From: Nitrospira sp. UBA2082
GTDB taxonomy: Bacteria > Nitrospirota > Nitrospiria > Nitrospirales > Nitrospiraceae
Length of the DNA stretch: 43,727 nt
Assembly (NCBI GenBank): GCA_002331335.1
Contig: DCZO01000018.1
Coordinates: 1-43,727, forward strand
Direction: 5' to 3'
A program made the position numbers and the translations under genes. Positions 1 through 7,035 of this stretch are shown here, piece by piece. Numbering within the stretch: position 1 is the first letter of the stretch; every line of letters begins with the position of its first letter. The notes below the pieces were generated by a model. The model saw only the letters and a program-made list of their open reading frames with translations. It searched no databases and was not told where the DNA came from.

Positions 1-708
1 GTGGAAGACCCGATCGAGTTCGTTCATCAACACAAGAAATCAATCATCACCCAGCGCGAAGTCGGATTCGACACCATGACCTTCCAGAATGCGCTGAAGA
101 ACACGTTGCGCCAAGCGCCCGACGTCATCCTCATCGGCGAGGTGCGGGATACGGAGACGATGGAAGCGGCCATTACCTTCGCGGAAACCGGCCACCTGTG
201 CATTGCGACCCTGCACTCGAACAACGCCAACCAGGCAATCGAGCGCATCATGAATTTCTTCCCGGTCGAGCGGCATGCACAGATCTACTTGCAGCTCTCT
301 CTCAACTTGCGGGCCATCATCTCCCAGCGGCTGATTCCGTCCGTCGACGGCAAACGAGTACCGGCCCTGGAAATCATGATCGATACACCGCGTGTCAAGG
401 ATTTGATCAAGAAGGCCGAAATCGACACTCTGAAAGAAGCCATGGAACAAGGCATCGATGAAGGCTGCCAGACGTTCGACTACATCCTGTTCCAGCTCTA
501 CAAGCAGAACAAGATCACCCTCGAACAGGCGCTCATTAACGCAGACAGCGCCAACAACCTCCGGCTGAAAATCAAACTTGAAGGTCTCAAGGGCGATGAT
601 GCCGTCAACGCCCTCCTCGACAAGCAACTGGGCGGGGTCGGCGGCGATGCCTTCAGAATTCAGGGGGGCGCGGCGGGAAACGTCACCCCCATCCGCAAAC
701 GACAGTAA
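1..708 (+). CDS. pilU: Type IV pilus retraction ATPase, PilU-type (3' part)
   Basis: Hexameric secretion-type ATPase that powers pilus retraction (twitching motility) at the inner membrane. The gene is cut by the left edge: the Walker A loop is missing. What remains starts at the Asp box (EDPIEF, residues 2-7), followed by Walker B (LIGEVRDTETMEAA, near residue 45) and the His box (ATLHSNNANQAIERI, near residue 69). The wording of the His box (NNANQAI..IMNFFP) is closer to PilU than to PilT, which usually reads TTSA there; this is from memory of the family. The C-terminal all-alpha domain is complete and ends with a short Gly-rich and basic tail. The first in-window GTG is probably not the start. 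A 126-bp inverted-repeat element begins 5 bases after the stop. Confidence 0.88.
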   Translation: MEDPIEFVHQHKKSIITQREVGFDTMTFQNALKNTLRQAPDVILIGEVRDTETMEAAITFAETGHLCIATLHSNNANQAIERIMNFFPVERHAQIYLQLSLNLRAIISQRLIPSVDGKRVPALEIMIDTPRVKDLIKKAEIDTLKEAMEQGIDEGCQTFDYILFQLYKQNKITLEQALINADSANNLRLKIKLEGLKGDDAVNALLDKQLGGVGGDAFRIQGGAAGNVTPIRKRQ

Positions 709-712
709 CGCC

Positions 713-838
713 GCAGGATGGTCAAAAAGGCCGTTCAGCAAGGCCGCAGCAAGCGAAGAGGCGAAGCATACCCTGGGCCGTATGTTGAGCCTCTGAGCAA
801 TGTGAGAACGATGCTGGCGGACTTTTTCAGCATCCTGC
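713..838. repeat. 126-bp imperfect inverted-repeat element, copy A
   Basis: The ends GCAGGATG (713-720) and CATCCTGC (831-838) are exact reverse complements. Complementarity continues inward: AAAAAGGCCGTTCAGCA pairs with TGCTGGCGGACTTTTT, and AGAGGC..CATAC pairs with GTATG..GCCTCT around a short loop near 775-780. A second copy of the same length lies at 2638-2763 with the same core (CAGCAAGGCCGCAGCAAGCGAAG ... CGAGAACGATGCTGG, split by the loop) but different terminal arms that are again complementary to each other. It sits between the convergent pilU and cytochrome c genes, so it could act as a bidirectional transcript end. Confidence 0.75.
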
Positions 839-854
839 TAAAAAGCCGCGTGGA

Positions 855-1406
855 TTAACCGGGCTGCTCACCCTCCGTTTGTTGCTCAAGATAAGTGGCG
901 ATCTTCTCCAACGCCAAGGCGCTCAGCTTCGACCCATACCATCCAGGCATCGTCCGTCCGGGGTAGCCGGGAACGATATACCGCTCCGGATCGAGCACGG
1001 ACTCGACCACATAGTCACGAACGGTCGTTGCCTGCCCACGATACCCGGAATGACTGATCCTCTGCGTCCCGGTTGTTCCAAGAACCAACTTGGGGCCTAC
1101 CTGGCCGTTCGCGCCGGGAATGCCTGGAATCATATGGCAGACTGGACAACCGGCACGGGTAAAAATCTCGGTGATGGGCTCCTCACCCGTCGTCAGAGGG
1201 ACCTTTTCGGGTGAAAACTCAGCTATCGACATCGCCCCCGGCTCAGCCGGGCGGATTTGTCCGGGACCATCCACACGCAGAGTCCAGAGCGCGTACAGCA
1301 ACACCACCCCCCCGACCACAAGGGTGAGCACCCGCTCCTTCGACGAAGCAGAAGGCTTTTGCGAGGATTGCTGTGAGTCCGTTCGCTTCGGCGAGTACGA
1401 GTCCAT
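855..1406 (-). CDS. Membrane-anchored monohaem cytochrome c
   Basis: Electron carrier held at the membrane with its haem domain outside. The sequence shows a polar, Ser/Lys-rich N-terminus, one membrane segment (about residues 26-44, LTLVVGGVVLLYALW), and a class I cytochrome c domain with the haem site CPVCH near residue 88. The likely distal ligand is the Met in GRTMPGW near residue 153. The C-terminal helix (LEKIATYLEQQ) is typical of the fold. A TGA lies six codons upstream of the chosen ATG, so this is the first possible ATG; no clear Shine-Dalgarno is seen. The partner is unknown; the nearby redoxin and molybdoenzyme genes on the same strand suggest a periplasmic redox role (inference). 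Confidence 0.8.
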   Translation of the reverse strand: MDSYSPKRTDSQQSSQKPSASSKERVLTLVVGGVVLLYALWTLRVDGPGQIRPAEPGAMSIAEFSPEKVPLTTGEEPITEIFTRAGCPVCHMIPGIPGANGQVGPKLVLGTTGTQRISHSGYRGQATTVRDYVVESVLDPERYIVPGYPGRTMPGWYGSKLSALALEKIATYLEQQTEGEQPG

Positions 1407-1770
1407 GATCGATGAGAACCGAGCGGATCAAGTCGTAGGACCTCACAGTGTACTCGGCGAATCCGAGGAACACAACGACAAGGAAATGGATGGCCACCGG
1501 TGAGCGTGAGTGGGATTGTGCCTCAGAGAATGCGCTCGACATCCGGAGCGTCGCGAGCGCCTTGCCGGAACCGGTCGGTGCTGCAATCAGCGTGTTTTCC
1601 GCGGCTGAATCATCGGCTCCGCTTCAGTTCGATCGTCGATTCACCGACAACTATAGTGCGCACCACGTGCCACGACTCATTCCTGGTACAGACCCAGTGC
1701 ACGGTGAGGTCCCCCTGTTGCAATAGATTTCCTCAGGAGCGATCATCCATCCATCACGAAAGGCCTGACG
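1407..1770. other. Intergenic stretch without a convincing gene
   Basis: About 364 bases. On the minus strand, a frame beginning near 1542 encodes one hydrophobic segment (AIHFLVVVFLGFAEY) but then runs on through the cytochrome gene in the wrong frame and lacks a ribosome site, so I do not call it. It could be the remnant or true start of a tiny membrane peptide overlapping the cytochrome start. No strong promoter or terminator was seen. Confidence 0.4.
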
Positions 1771-2025
1771 ATGTGGTTGCTTGTGATTGTTCTATTGGCT
1801 GCCCCTGCCGGAATCAGTCGTATGACCGTGTTGAACAGCTTCGCCAGTTATGAAGAGTGCAAGCCGGAACGGGATCGAATTGGGTTCGCGATGGCGGAGA
1901 GCTACCCCCAGGAGAATACGTTCCGCATCGAGTGCACCTTGCGTGAACAGCAGCTCTTGCTCCAGCCCATTCGCTTTGAGCTAGAGGCGCCGCGTCCCTT
2001 CACCCAAAAGACAGTTTTAGAATGA
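1771..2025 (+). CDS. Small secreted protein of unknown function
   Basis: An 84-residue protein. Residues 1-15 are hydrophobic (MWLLVIVLLAAPAG) and look like a signal peptide or single anchor. The rest is soluble with two cysteines (YEECKPERDR and FRIECTLRE) that could form a disulphide. A purine stretch (GAAAGG) lies about 9 bases upstream of the ATG. The end overlaps the convergent thioredoxin gene by 9 bases. I do not recognise the family; the spacing of the aromatic and Cys residues is protein-like rather than random, and no coding frame opposite explains it. Confidence 0.55.
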   Translation: MWLLVIVLLAAPAGISRMTVLNSFASYEECKPERDRIGFAMAESYPQENTFRIECTLREQQLLLQPIRFELEAPRPFTQKTVLE

Positions 2026-2565
2026 TTCAGCTAGCAGCGTCTGGATCTGCCGCTCCGTCTCGCGGTACCCGCCTTCGCCGATCTTGACGTAGCGAATGAT
2101 CCCGCGCTTATCGATGAGGTACATCGCCGGCCAATAGCGATTCCCGTAGCGGTTCCAGGTTGAGAACTCATTGTCGATCGGCACGGGAAAACTGATGTCA
2201 TGTTCCTTGAGATATCGCTTCACGTTCTCGATCTCGCGTTCGTGCGAAAACTCCGGCGAATGGACCCCAATCACCACGAAGCCCTGATCCTTGTACTGCC
2301 GGTACCATTGCTTCACGTAGGGCTCCACGTTTCGGCAGTTGTAGCAGCCGAACGTCCAAAACTCGACCATCACCACCTTGCCACGGAGATCAGCCATCCG
2401 CAGCGGCGCGCTGTTCAGCCACGTGGGATTCGCAATCTCAGGCGCCAGTTTTCCAATCATGGCATCCGCCGATTGAAGTGAGAACCATCCCACCACCAGA
2501 ACCACAATCGTAATTCCTAGCCAACGAATACATACACAGGATTGTTTCAACATATTCTTTCCCAT
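2017..2565 (-). CDS. TlpA-like exported thioredoxin-fold protein
   Basis: Thiol-disulphide oxidoreductase facing the periplasm. A signal anchor (about residues 17-35, ITIVVLVVGWFSLQSADA) is followed by a redoxin domain: VVMVEFWTFGCYNCRNVEPYV carries the CYNC active site near residues 73-77, preceded by the usual WTF. The cis-Pro loop is YWPAMYLID. Insertion between the active site and the next helix follows the AhpC/TSA-TlpA pattern seen in the C-terminal part of DipZ-like proteins. An internal ATG at 2553 has GGGAAAG just before it and may be the real start. It lies downstream of the molybdoenzyme pair, separated by an inverted-repeat element, so co-transcription is uncertain. Confidence 0.82.
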   Translation of the reverse strand: MGKNMLKQSCVCIRWLGITIVVLVVGWFSLQSADAMIGKLAPEIANPTWLNSAPLRMADLRGKVVMVEFWTFGCYNCRNVEPYVKQWYRQYKDQGFVVIGVHSPEFSHEREIENVKRYLKEHDISFPVPIDNEFSTWNRYGNRYWPAMYLIDKRGIIRYVKIGEGGYRETERQIQTLLAESF

Positions 2566-2637
2566 TGTTCAGAGGTTCACCTACTTAATCGACCACACTC
2601 CAAGTCATAGAGGTCACAGACGAACCCCGAACAACCC

Positions 2638-2763
2638 GCAGAGTGATCAAACGAGTCGTCCAGCAAGGCCGCAGCAAGCGAAGGGCCGAGGCGTACCCTC
2701 TGGGGTACGTTGAGGGTCTGAGCGACGCGAGAACGATGCTGGAGACTTGTTTCATCACTCTGC
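2638..2763. repeat. 126-bp imperfect inverted-repeat element, copy B
   Basis: The ends GCAGAGTGAT (2638-2647) and ATCACTCTGC (2754-2763) are exact reverse complements. The apex CGTACCCTCTGGGGTACG forms the hairpin top. The core matches copy A at 713-838, but the terminal arms differ from copy A while keeping self-complementarity. It begins one base after the stop codon of the minus-strand molybdoenzyme gene, as expected for a transcript-end structure. Confidence 0.75.
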
Positions 2764-2764
2764 G

Positions 2765-3535
2765 CTAGATCCCGGCATACCATTCATACCCTTGATCTTC
2801 CCAATACCCGCCCTTTCCCCCGCCGATGCCGGCTAGGGAGTCGACCAATTCCATCCGCGTAACATACTTCGCCTGTTTGTACCCAAGCTGCCGCTCAAAG
2901 CGTAGACGAAGCGGCGCGCCGTGCGGAATATCCAATGGCGCATCGTTGAGTTTATAGGCCAGAATCGTCTGCGGGTGAAAGCAATCAGCAAGCGCCATGC
3001 TTTCGTAATACGCAATGCCTTCATCATCCACGTCGGCACAGTGGAATACGGCGTAGCGGGCTTTCGGCAACGGTTCGACTTGGTGCATGAGATCGCCAAT
3101 TGGCACCCCGGTCCATTTCCCGATGGCGCTCCAGCCCTCCACACAATCGTGGCGGGTGATCTGTGTCCGAAATGGCAGTTCTTTCAGCGCAGCCAGCGAC
3201 CAACTTCTCGGCGTCTTGACCAAGCCGACCACTTCCAGCGTCCATTCTGAAAAACCCTGTGCGACATGTTCGGCATACTCTTCCGTGCCAGGATCAGTAT
3301 TGCCGTTCGCCGGAAAGATCTTCGAAATATCGGCCGCATGATATTCTTTTGCCAATGCGTCCCGTGGAGTGATCGCCCGTTGCACTGTCTCCGTCAATCG
3401 TTCGGCCTTGCCAAGGATGCCGGGGAACCAGCTGCTCTGCGTGAGATTGTCGCACCCGGATAGCGCGACCAGACTCGCCGCGCCGAGCGTCCCTTTAAGA
3501 AATCGTCGCCGTTCCAACGCACGTTCAGGCTTCAT
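2765..3535 (-). CDS. Tat-exported molybdopterin-dependent oxidoreductase, lipoprotein
   Basis: Catalytic subunit of the sulfite-oxidase fold (YedY/MsrP-like), acting outside the inner membrane. The N-terminus has a twin-arginine signal (ERRRFLKGTLGAASLVALSGC) that ends in a lipobox, Cys28, so it is likely a Tat lipoprotein. The molybdenum-binding cysteine is Cys131 in RHDCVEGWSAIGKW. The C-terminal HGAPLRLRFERQLGYKQAKYV is typical of the family. The start at 3535 is chosen because AAGGAGCG lies 7 bases upstream and the Tat signal begins there; an upstream in-frame extension to 3643 is inside the cytochrome b gene. It overlaps the upstream cytochrome b561 gene by 11 bases, so the two are probably one enzyme with a membrane electron partner. 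The substrate is unknown; it could be a methionine-sulfoxide reductase or a sulfite/S-oxide enzyme. Confidence 0.88.
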   Translation of the reverse strand: MKPERALERRRFLKGTLGAASLVALSGCDNLTQSSWFPGILGKAERLTETVQRAITPRDALAKEYHAADISKIFPANGNTDPGTEEYAEHVAQGFSEWTLEVVGLVKTPRSWSLAALKELPFRTQITRHDCVEGWSAIGKWTGVPIGDLMHQVEPLPKARYAVFHCADVDDEGIAYYESMALADCFHPQTILAYKLNDAPLDIPHGAPLRLRFERQLGYKQAKYVTRMELVDSLAGIGGGKGGYWEDQGYEWYAGI

Positions 3536-4451
3536 GGCTCGCTCCTTCGTGTCTAACCGTAAACCACCCCGTGACCATTGACCGAATGTTGTTAAGGAAC
3601 CCGGTGAGGACCACCTGGAGGACGTGAATGACAATAAATCCAACGAATGAAAAACAGGCGATAAAGTGAATGGTCCGCGCAGCCTGCCGACCTCCGAACA
3701 TGATCAGCAGCCATGGAAAGGCCGTGTCGATCGTCGGGGACATCGCCAGGCCAGTCAGCACAATCAGGGGCGCCACGATGAACAAGATGGTCGCGTAGGC
3801 CAGCTTCTGAAGCACGTTGTACCGCTTCGCTTCCTCACCAGTGGGATGTCGAAGGATCAGATGATCTTTGATCGACTTGCCGATACTACGCAGGTCCCTT
3901 TTGGTTGGAGCCAGGTCGCGCGTGACATGCCGACTCGCCAGGGCATAGGCCATGAACATGAGTCCGTTGACCACGAAGAGCCAGGCAAAGAACAGGTGCC
4001 ATTGCCGCCCCATGGCAAGCCATTTGCCGCTGGGGATCGTCGCCCAGGCCGGGAAACCTCGGCCCATGCCATTGGAGTAGCCCAGCACGCCAGTCGTATC
4101 AAATTGGTGGCCAAGAATCGCGGTAATACCCTTGATCTCTCCACTGTCAGTCTGCATAGGCCGCATGGACAGCAACGGCCGGTCGCGATCGGACCGGTCG
4201 CCCCAATAGAGCGCCGGGTGCGCGTTAAAAATCTGAAGCCCGCTCATGATCAAGATGATGAGAAAAGGCACATTCAGCCAGTGGCTGATCCGCACGGGCA
4301 ATCGATGGCGGTATACCCGTTCCACAGACGGAGCAGAGGATGCCCCTCGATCATTTGCTGAAGCTGTCGCCGATGCCGGCAGTTCCGCAGTCGGTACCGG
4401 CTCTACTCCGGAATTCACTGCGTGATCTCTAAACCGAATGGGTGCGGCCAT
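3525..4451 (-). CDS. Cytochrome b561-type membrane subunit
   Basis: Dihaem membrane electron carrier. After a 45-residue polar N-terminus it has four to five membrane segments. Candidate haem ligands are His in RISHWLN (helix 1), RQWHLFFAW (helix 2) and the pair in ARTIHFIACFSFVGFIVIHVLQV (last helix), as in the Ni/Fe-hydrogenase cytochrome b and b561 families. A strong ribosome site (GGGAGGAAT) precedes the ATG. Its end overlaps the start of the molybdoenzyme by 11 bases, indicating translational coupling and a quinone-linked two-subunit enzyme. GGAACC at 4509-4514 upstream could be an ECF-type -35 element, but the -10 is unclear. Confidence 0.87.
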   Translation of the reverse strand: MAAPIRFRDHAVNSGVEPVPTAELPASATASANDRGASSAPSVERVYRHRLPVRISHWLNVPFLIILIMSGLQIFNAHPALYWGDRSDRDRPLLSMRPMQTDSGEIKGITAILGHQFDTTGVLGYSNGMGRGFPAWATIPSGKWLAMGRQWHLFFAWLFVVNGLMFMAYALASRHVTRDLAPTKRDLRSIGKSIKDHLILRHPTGEEAKRYNVLQKLAYATILFIVAPLIVLTGLAMSPTIDTAFPWLLIMFGGRQAARTIHFIACFSFVGFIVIHVLQVVLTGFLNNIRSMVTGWFTVRHEGASHEA

Positions 4452-4543
4452 ATTCCTCCCTCCCGACTCCAGCGATACGCACAGTACCGTTTCGTCGGCG
4501 AAAGAGGAGGTTCCTTACAAAGGGCGGGATGGTGCAGAAACAG

Positions 4544-4580
4544 CACGGCCTGCAATCGGTTCAACCGACTGCAGGCCGTG
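4544..4580 (-). terminator. Strong hairpin downstream of the Lys/Met-repeat gene
   Basis: CACGGCCTGCAATCGGTT (4544-4561) pairs with AACCGACTGCAGGCCGTG (4563-4580), about 18 bp with one wobble position. On the minus strand it lies 35 bases after the stop of the gene ending at 4615 and is followed by CTGTTTCTG, a weak T-rich tail. Likely a transcription terminator or mRNA-stabilising stem. Confidence 0.6.
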
Positions 4581-4614
4581 TTGGAAACGTACGACGCGCC
4601 GGATCTATCGCTGT

Positions 4615-5007
4615 TTAATACCCCATCGCATCTTTCATTCCACCCTTCATCGAATCTTTCGTGGCTTTCATCTCGCCCTTCATGGCGTCTTTCGAGGCCT
4701 TCATCGAATCCTTCTGGGCCTGCATTTCCCCTTTCATCGCATCCTTCTTCGCCTTCATCTCGTCCTTCATGGCATCTTTCGAGGCACGCATCGCATCGGT
4801 CTTGGCCTTCATGGCGTCGGACTTTCCCTTCATCGCATCCATATGGCCTTTCATCTCCCCCTTCATCTCACCCTTCATGGCATCGGCATCCGCCTTCATC
4901 CCGCCTTTCATCTCATTCGCCATGTCGCCCATCTCACTGGCGAAGGAATACACCCCGGTCCCCATCACGCACATCATCGCTGCAACCGCAATTAACATGC
5001 TCTTCAT
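4615..5007 (-). CDS. Exported Lys/Met-rich repeat protein
   Basis: A 130-residue protein with a clear signal peptide (residues 1-23, MKSMLIAVAAMMCVMGTGVYS). The mature part is almost entirely repeats built on K-D-A-M-K with spacings of 7 and 11 residues (DAMKGEM, DAMKAKT, DAMRASK, DAMKDEM), rich in Lys, Met, Ala, Asp and Glu with no Cys or aromatic residues before the last Tyr. The 7/11 periodicity predicts a long amphipathic helix with a methionine stripe. Such a stripe could bind soft metals such as Cu(I), lipid or a client protein (inference). A strong ribosome site (AGGAGG, 7 bases before the ATG) supports translation. It lies 58 bases downstream of the YHS gene and may share its transcript. 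The long frames on the opposite strand are shadows of the repeats. Confidence 0.75.
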   Translation of the reverse strand: MKSMLIAVAAMMCVMGTGVYSFASEMGDMANEMKGGMKADADAMKGEMKGEMKGHMDAMKGKSDAMKAKTDAMRASKDAMKDEMKAKKDAMKGEMQAQKDSMKASKDAMKGEMKATKDSMKGGMKDAMGY

Positions 5008-5065
5008 CGCAAACCTCCTGGTTGATAGTTGTATGACTCTGAGTGTTCTGACCGACGGTCCACGA

Positions 5066-5545
5066 TCACTCGTGTACCTTGGTGAGCTTCATGGCCTCCG
5101 GCCAATTGGCATCGGCCTTTCGGATATAGCCGGATATATCCGACAGCCATTGAGCACGCACAGTGTCATTGTAATTGAGAAAAAGCTTCCCGTCCACGAC
5201 GGTGAAAGCAGCAGGGTCAATCTTCGCCTTGTACCCTTTCGCCATCCCATAGGCACAGTAGCCGCCGTACTGCGGGGCGAACTTGGCGGGATCGCTGGCA
5301 AACAGGTCACGGTGGGCAGATGAAGCAAACTGGAACGTTGAGTTCCGATGGGTGGCTTGAAACTCCGGCGATCCCTTGACCGGCTTTTGGTCCGTGAAAT
5401 AGGCCACCGGGTCGTAGCCGCCGATGGCGAGGCCATCTCGCTCGAAGTATTCGCCGGCAGACACTGGCCGAAGATCTGCGGCCAGGAGTACGGCCACAAC
5501 AAGCATTACAAACCGAATAGCATGCTCCACTGATTGTTTACTCAT
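5066..5545 (-). CDS. Exported YHS-domain protein
   Basis: YHS domains are short metal-associated modules found in copper- and heavy-metal-linked proteins and in secreted proteins of unknown role. Here a signal peptide (IRFVMLVVAVLLAADLRPVSA) is followed by YFERDGLAIGGYDPVAYF and the YHS core PQYGGYCAYGMAKGYKAKIDP, then VVDGKLFLNYN. Start: the ATG at 5545 overlaps the stop of the glucose dehydrogenase (ATGAGTAA), a coupling arrangement; in-frame ATGs at 5554 and 5560 are alternatives. The repeat protein downstream and the dehydrogenase upstream place it in the sigma-factor operon, possibly a stress-induced envelope protein. Confidence 0.8.
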   Translation of the reverse strand: MSKQSVEHAIRFVMLVVAVLLAADLRPVSAGEYFERDGLAIGGYDPVAYFTDQKPVKGSPEFQATHRNSTFQFASSAHRDLFASDPAKFAPQYGGYCAYGMAKGYKAKIDPAAFTVVDGKLFLNYNDTVRAQWLSDISGYIRKADANWPEAMKLTKVHE

Positions 5546-6641
5546 ACGCCACATTGACATACACCTTGATCGCGCCTTTTTCGGCGTTCAACGTCTGCAT
5601 CATCTCACCATAGTTTTCGAGGCCGTTCACCGGGTGCGTCAGTAGCTGGGAGAGCCATCCGGGGAATTCGAGCTCCGCCCGTGCAAAGTCATAGACGCCG
5701 GCTTCAAAGTATTCGCGGTTGGCATTGACCGTGCCGACCACGAGTTTGTTGCCAAGTACGAAGTCCAGGTTGATTTTGTCGACCGGGACGGCATGGTGCC
5801 GGTCGCCGCCGGTCACGCTCGCCAAGATAAGGACGCCGTTCTTGCCCAGCGATTCCATGGCCTCAAAAGCCACCGGCGAATAGCCGGTCGCTTCGAACAT
5901 CAGGTCGAAGGGACCAAACCGTTTCGCGGCCTCTCGGATCGACAGATCGTCGGTCGAGATGTAACGAACCCCGAGTTCGTCCAGCAGATCAAGATTGCGC
6001 GATGGCCCTGTCTGCTTTCCAAAGCTCGTGACCTCACAACCCTTCATCCTGAGAGAAAGCGCAGCCAGTAATCCGACCGTGCCGGCGCCCAACACCGCCG
6101 CTTTTTTCGGCCTCCAGATCTTGAACCGCCGTTGTGCTTCATACGCCTGAATGAGGCCCTTCTGGATGATGGACATCGGCTCAAGCAGCACGGCCACGTC
6201 TTTGAGCCCCTTGGGAACTTTCACCAAATACTCAGGGTCTTCCACAAACAACTCGGTGAGAAAGCCGTGGCGGAGATTGATACCTCGCTCGTAGTAGGTA
6301 TCCTCCAGCGTCATGTCGTATTGGCCGATCTGATCGTAGAAACTGCCGCCGGGACGGCGAACGGTCGGCACCACAAAGTCACCCGGCGAGAATTCCGAGA
6401 CGCCATGTCCGACCTCCGCCACTTGCCCGAAGCATTCGTGGCCGATGACGAGGAAATCATAGCCGGGAGGGGCCTGGCCGTATTCAGCAGCATTGATTTC
6501 CTTATCCGTCCCATCGACTCCGACACGCAAGACTTGCACGAGCACGCCGCGCCCATTCGGAATCTCATGCACCGACGGCTTGGACAGATCGGCAAGATGG
6601 ATCGAATTGGCTTGCCCTGGAATAACCGCAACGGATTTCAT
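5538..6641 (-). CDS. Glucose 1-dehydrogenase-like zinc alcohol dehydrogenase
   Basis: Medium-chain NAD(P)-dependent dehydrogenase with the architecture of archaeal glucose dehydrogenases. The motif GVDGTDKEI has Asp43 where most relatives have the zinc-ligand Cys, as in the haloarchaeal enzyme; His68-Glu69 (GHECFGQV) supply further ligands. RRPGGS and the EDPEYLVKVP stretch are typical of the archaeal-type group. The usual four structural-zinc cysteines are absent from the 90-120 region. The Rossmann motif is AVLGAGTVGLLAALSLRMKG, near residue 185. AAAGGACA precedes the ATG at good spacing. It follows the anti-sigma gene by 68 bases and overlaps the YHS gene by 8. The substrate is likely a sugar or polyol but cannot be fixed from sequence. 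Confidence 0.82.
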   Translation of the reverse strand: MKSVAVIPGQANSIHLADLSKPSVHEIPNGRGVLVQVLRVGVDGTDKEINAAEYGQAPPGYDFLVIGHECFGQVAEVGHGVSEFSPGDFVVPTVRRPGGSFYDQIGQYDMTLEDTYYERGINLRHGFLTELFVEDPEYLVKVPKGLKDVAVLLEPMSIIQKGLIQAYEAQRRFKIWRPKKAAVLGAGTVGLLAALSLRMKGCEVTSFGKQTGPSRNLDLLDELGVRYISTDDLSIREAAKRFGPFDLMFEATGYSPVAFEAMESLGKNGVLILASVTGGDRHHAVPVDKINLDFVLGNKLVVGTVNANREYFEAGVYDFARAELEFPGWLSQLLTHPVNGLENYGEMMQTLNAEKGAIKVYVNVAYE

Positions 6642-6709
6642 GTCATTGTCCTTTACGTTGTGAACGCGCCAAGAGGCTTGGCCGATTTGGACATCAGAGT
6701 TGTTGTTGT

Positions 6710-6979
6710 CTACTGCCGACGGAGCTTCGCAGCAACTGCCTGCCGAACCTGTTCTGATTCGGACGGCGAGTCCACTGCCGGCGGCAGCAGCCTGACAAGG
6801 TCTCGAACAGAGGCAATCTGCCCGACATACGCCCCGCAGCCGGCACAGGCAGCGAGATGCAAAGCAATTTGCTGTTTGCGATCCTCGCCGACATGCGCAT
6901 CAAGGTACGCCGAGGTCCACTCGGCGACTTCTCTGCACGTCATCTCTTCGTGATCGGATTGTGACCTGTCATGTGCCAT
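6710..6979 (-). CDS. Zinc-finger anti-sigma factor
   Basis: Small anti-sigma factor (89 residues) that would hold the ECF sigma factor encoded 56 bases upstream. It has the zf-HC2/ZAS signature: His41, Cys45 and Cys48 in HLAACAGCGAYV, with an additional upstream Cys15 in EMTCREVAEW. No membrane segment is present, so it is a soluble, possibly redox- or zinc-responsive type such as RsrA/ChrR-like short forms (inference). AAGGAGTC lies about 8 bases before the ATG. Confidence 0.85.
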   Translation of the reverse strand: MAHDRSQSDHEEMTCREVAEWTSAYLDAHVGEDRKQQIALHLAACAGCGAYVGQIASVRDLVRLLPPAVDSPSESEQVRQAVAAKLRRQ

Positions 6980-7035
6980 ATCTGGAAGACTCCTTGTGGG
7001 CGGCCTACCCCTGAGTCTCCCGTCATCGGATTTCC

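Noticed and set aside
40..741. Minus-strand frame of 233 codons opposite pilU
   Set aside because: Shadow of pilU; no recognisable motif and no ribosome site.
1243..1542. 99-codon minus-strand frame with a hydrophobic N-terminus overlapping the cytochrome c start
   Set aside because: The later two thirds run through the cytochrome gene in another frame and there is no ribosome site; kept only as a note in the intergenic entry.
3666..4361. 231-codon plus-strand frame opposite the cytochrome b561 gene
   Set aside because: Composition is His/Arg/Gln-rich as expected for an antisense shadow.
4438..5323. Long plus-strand reading frames opposite the Lys/Met-repeat gene
   Set aside because: They are mirror images of the repetitive coding sequence, rich in His/Leu/Ser or Phe/Ile by codon reversal, and have no ribosome sites or family marks.
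6132..6953. 273-codon plus-strand frame opposite the dehydrogenase and anti-sigma genes
   Set aside because: Antisense shadow with no start signal, spanning two real genes.
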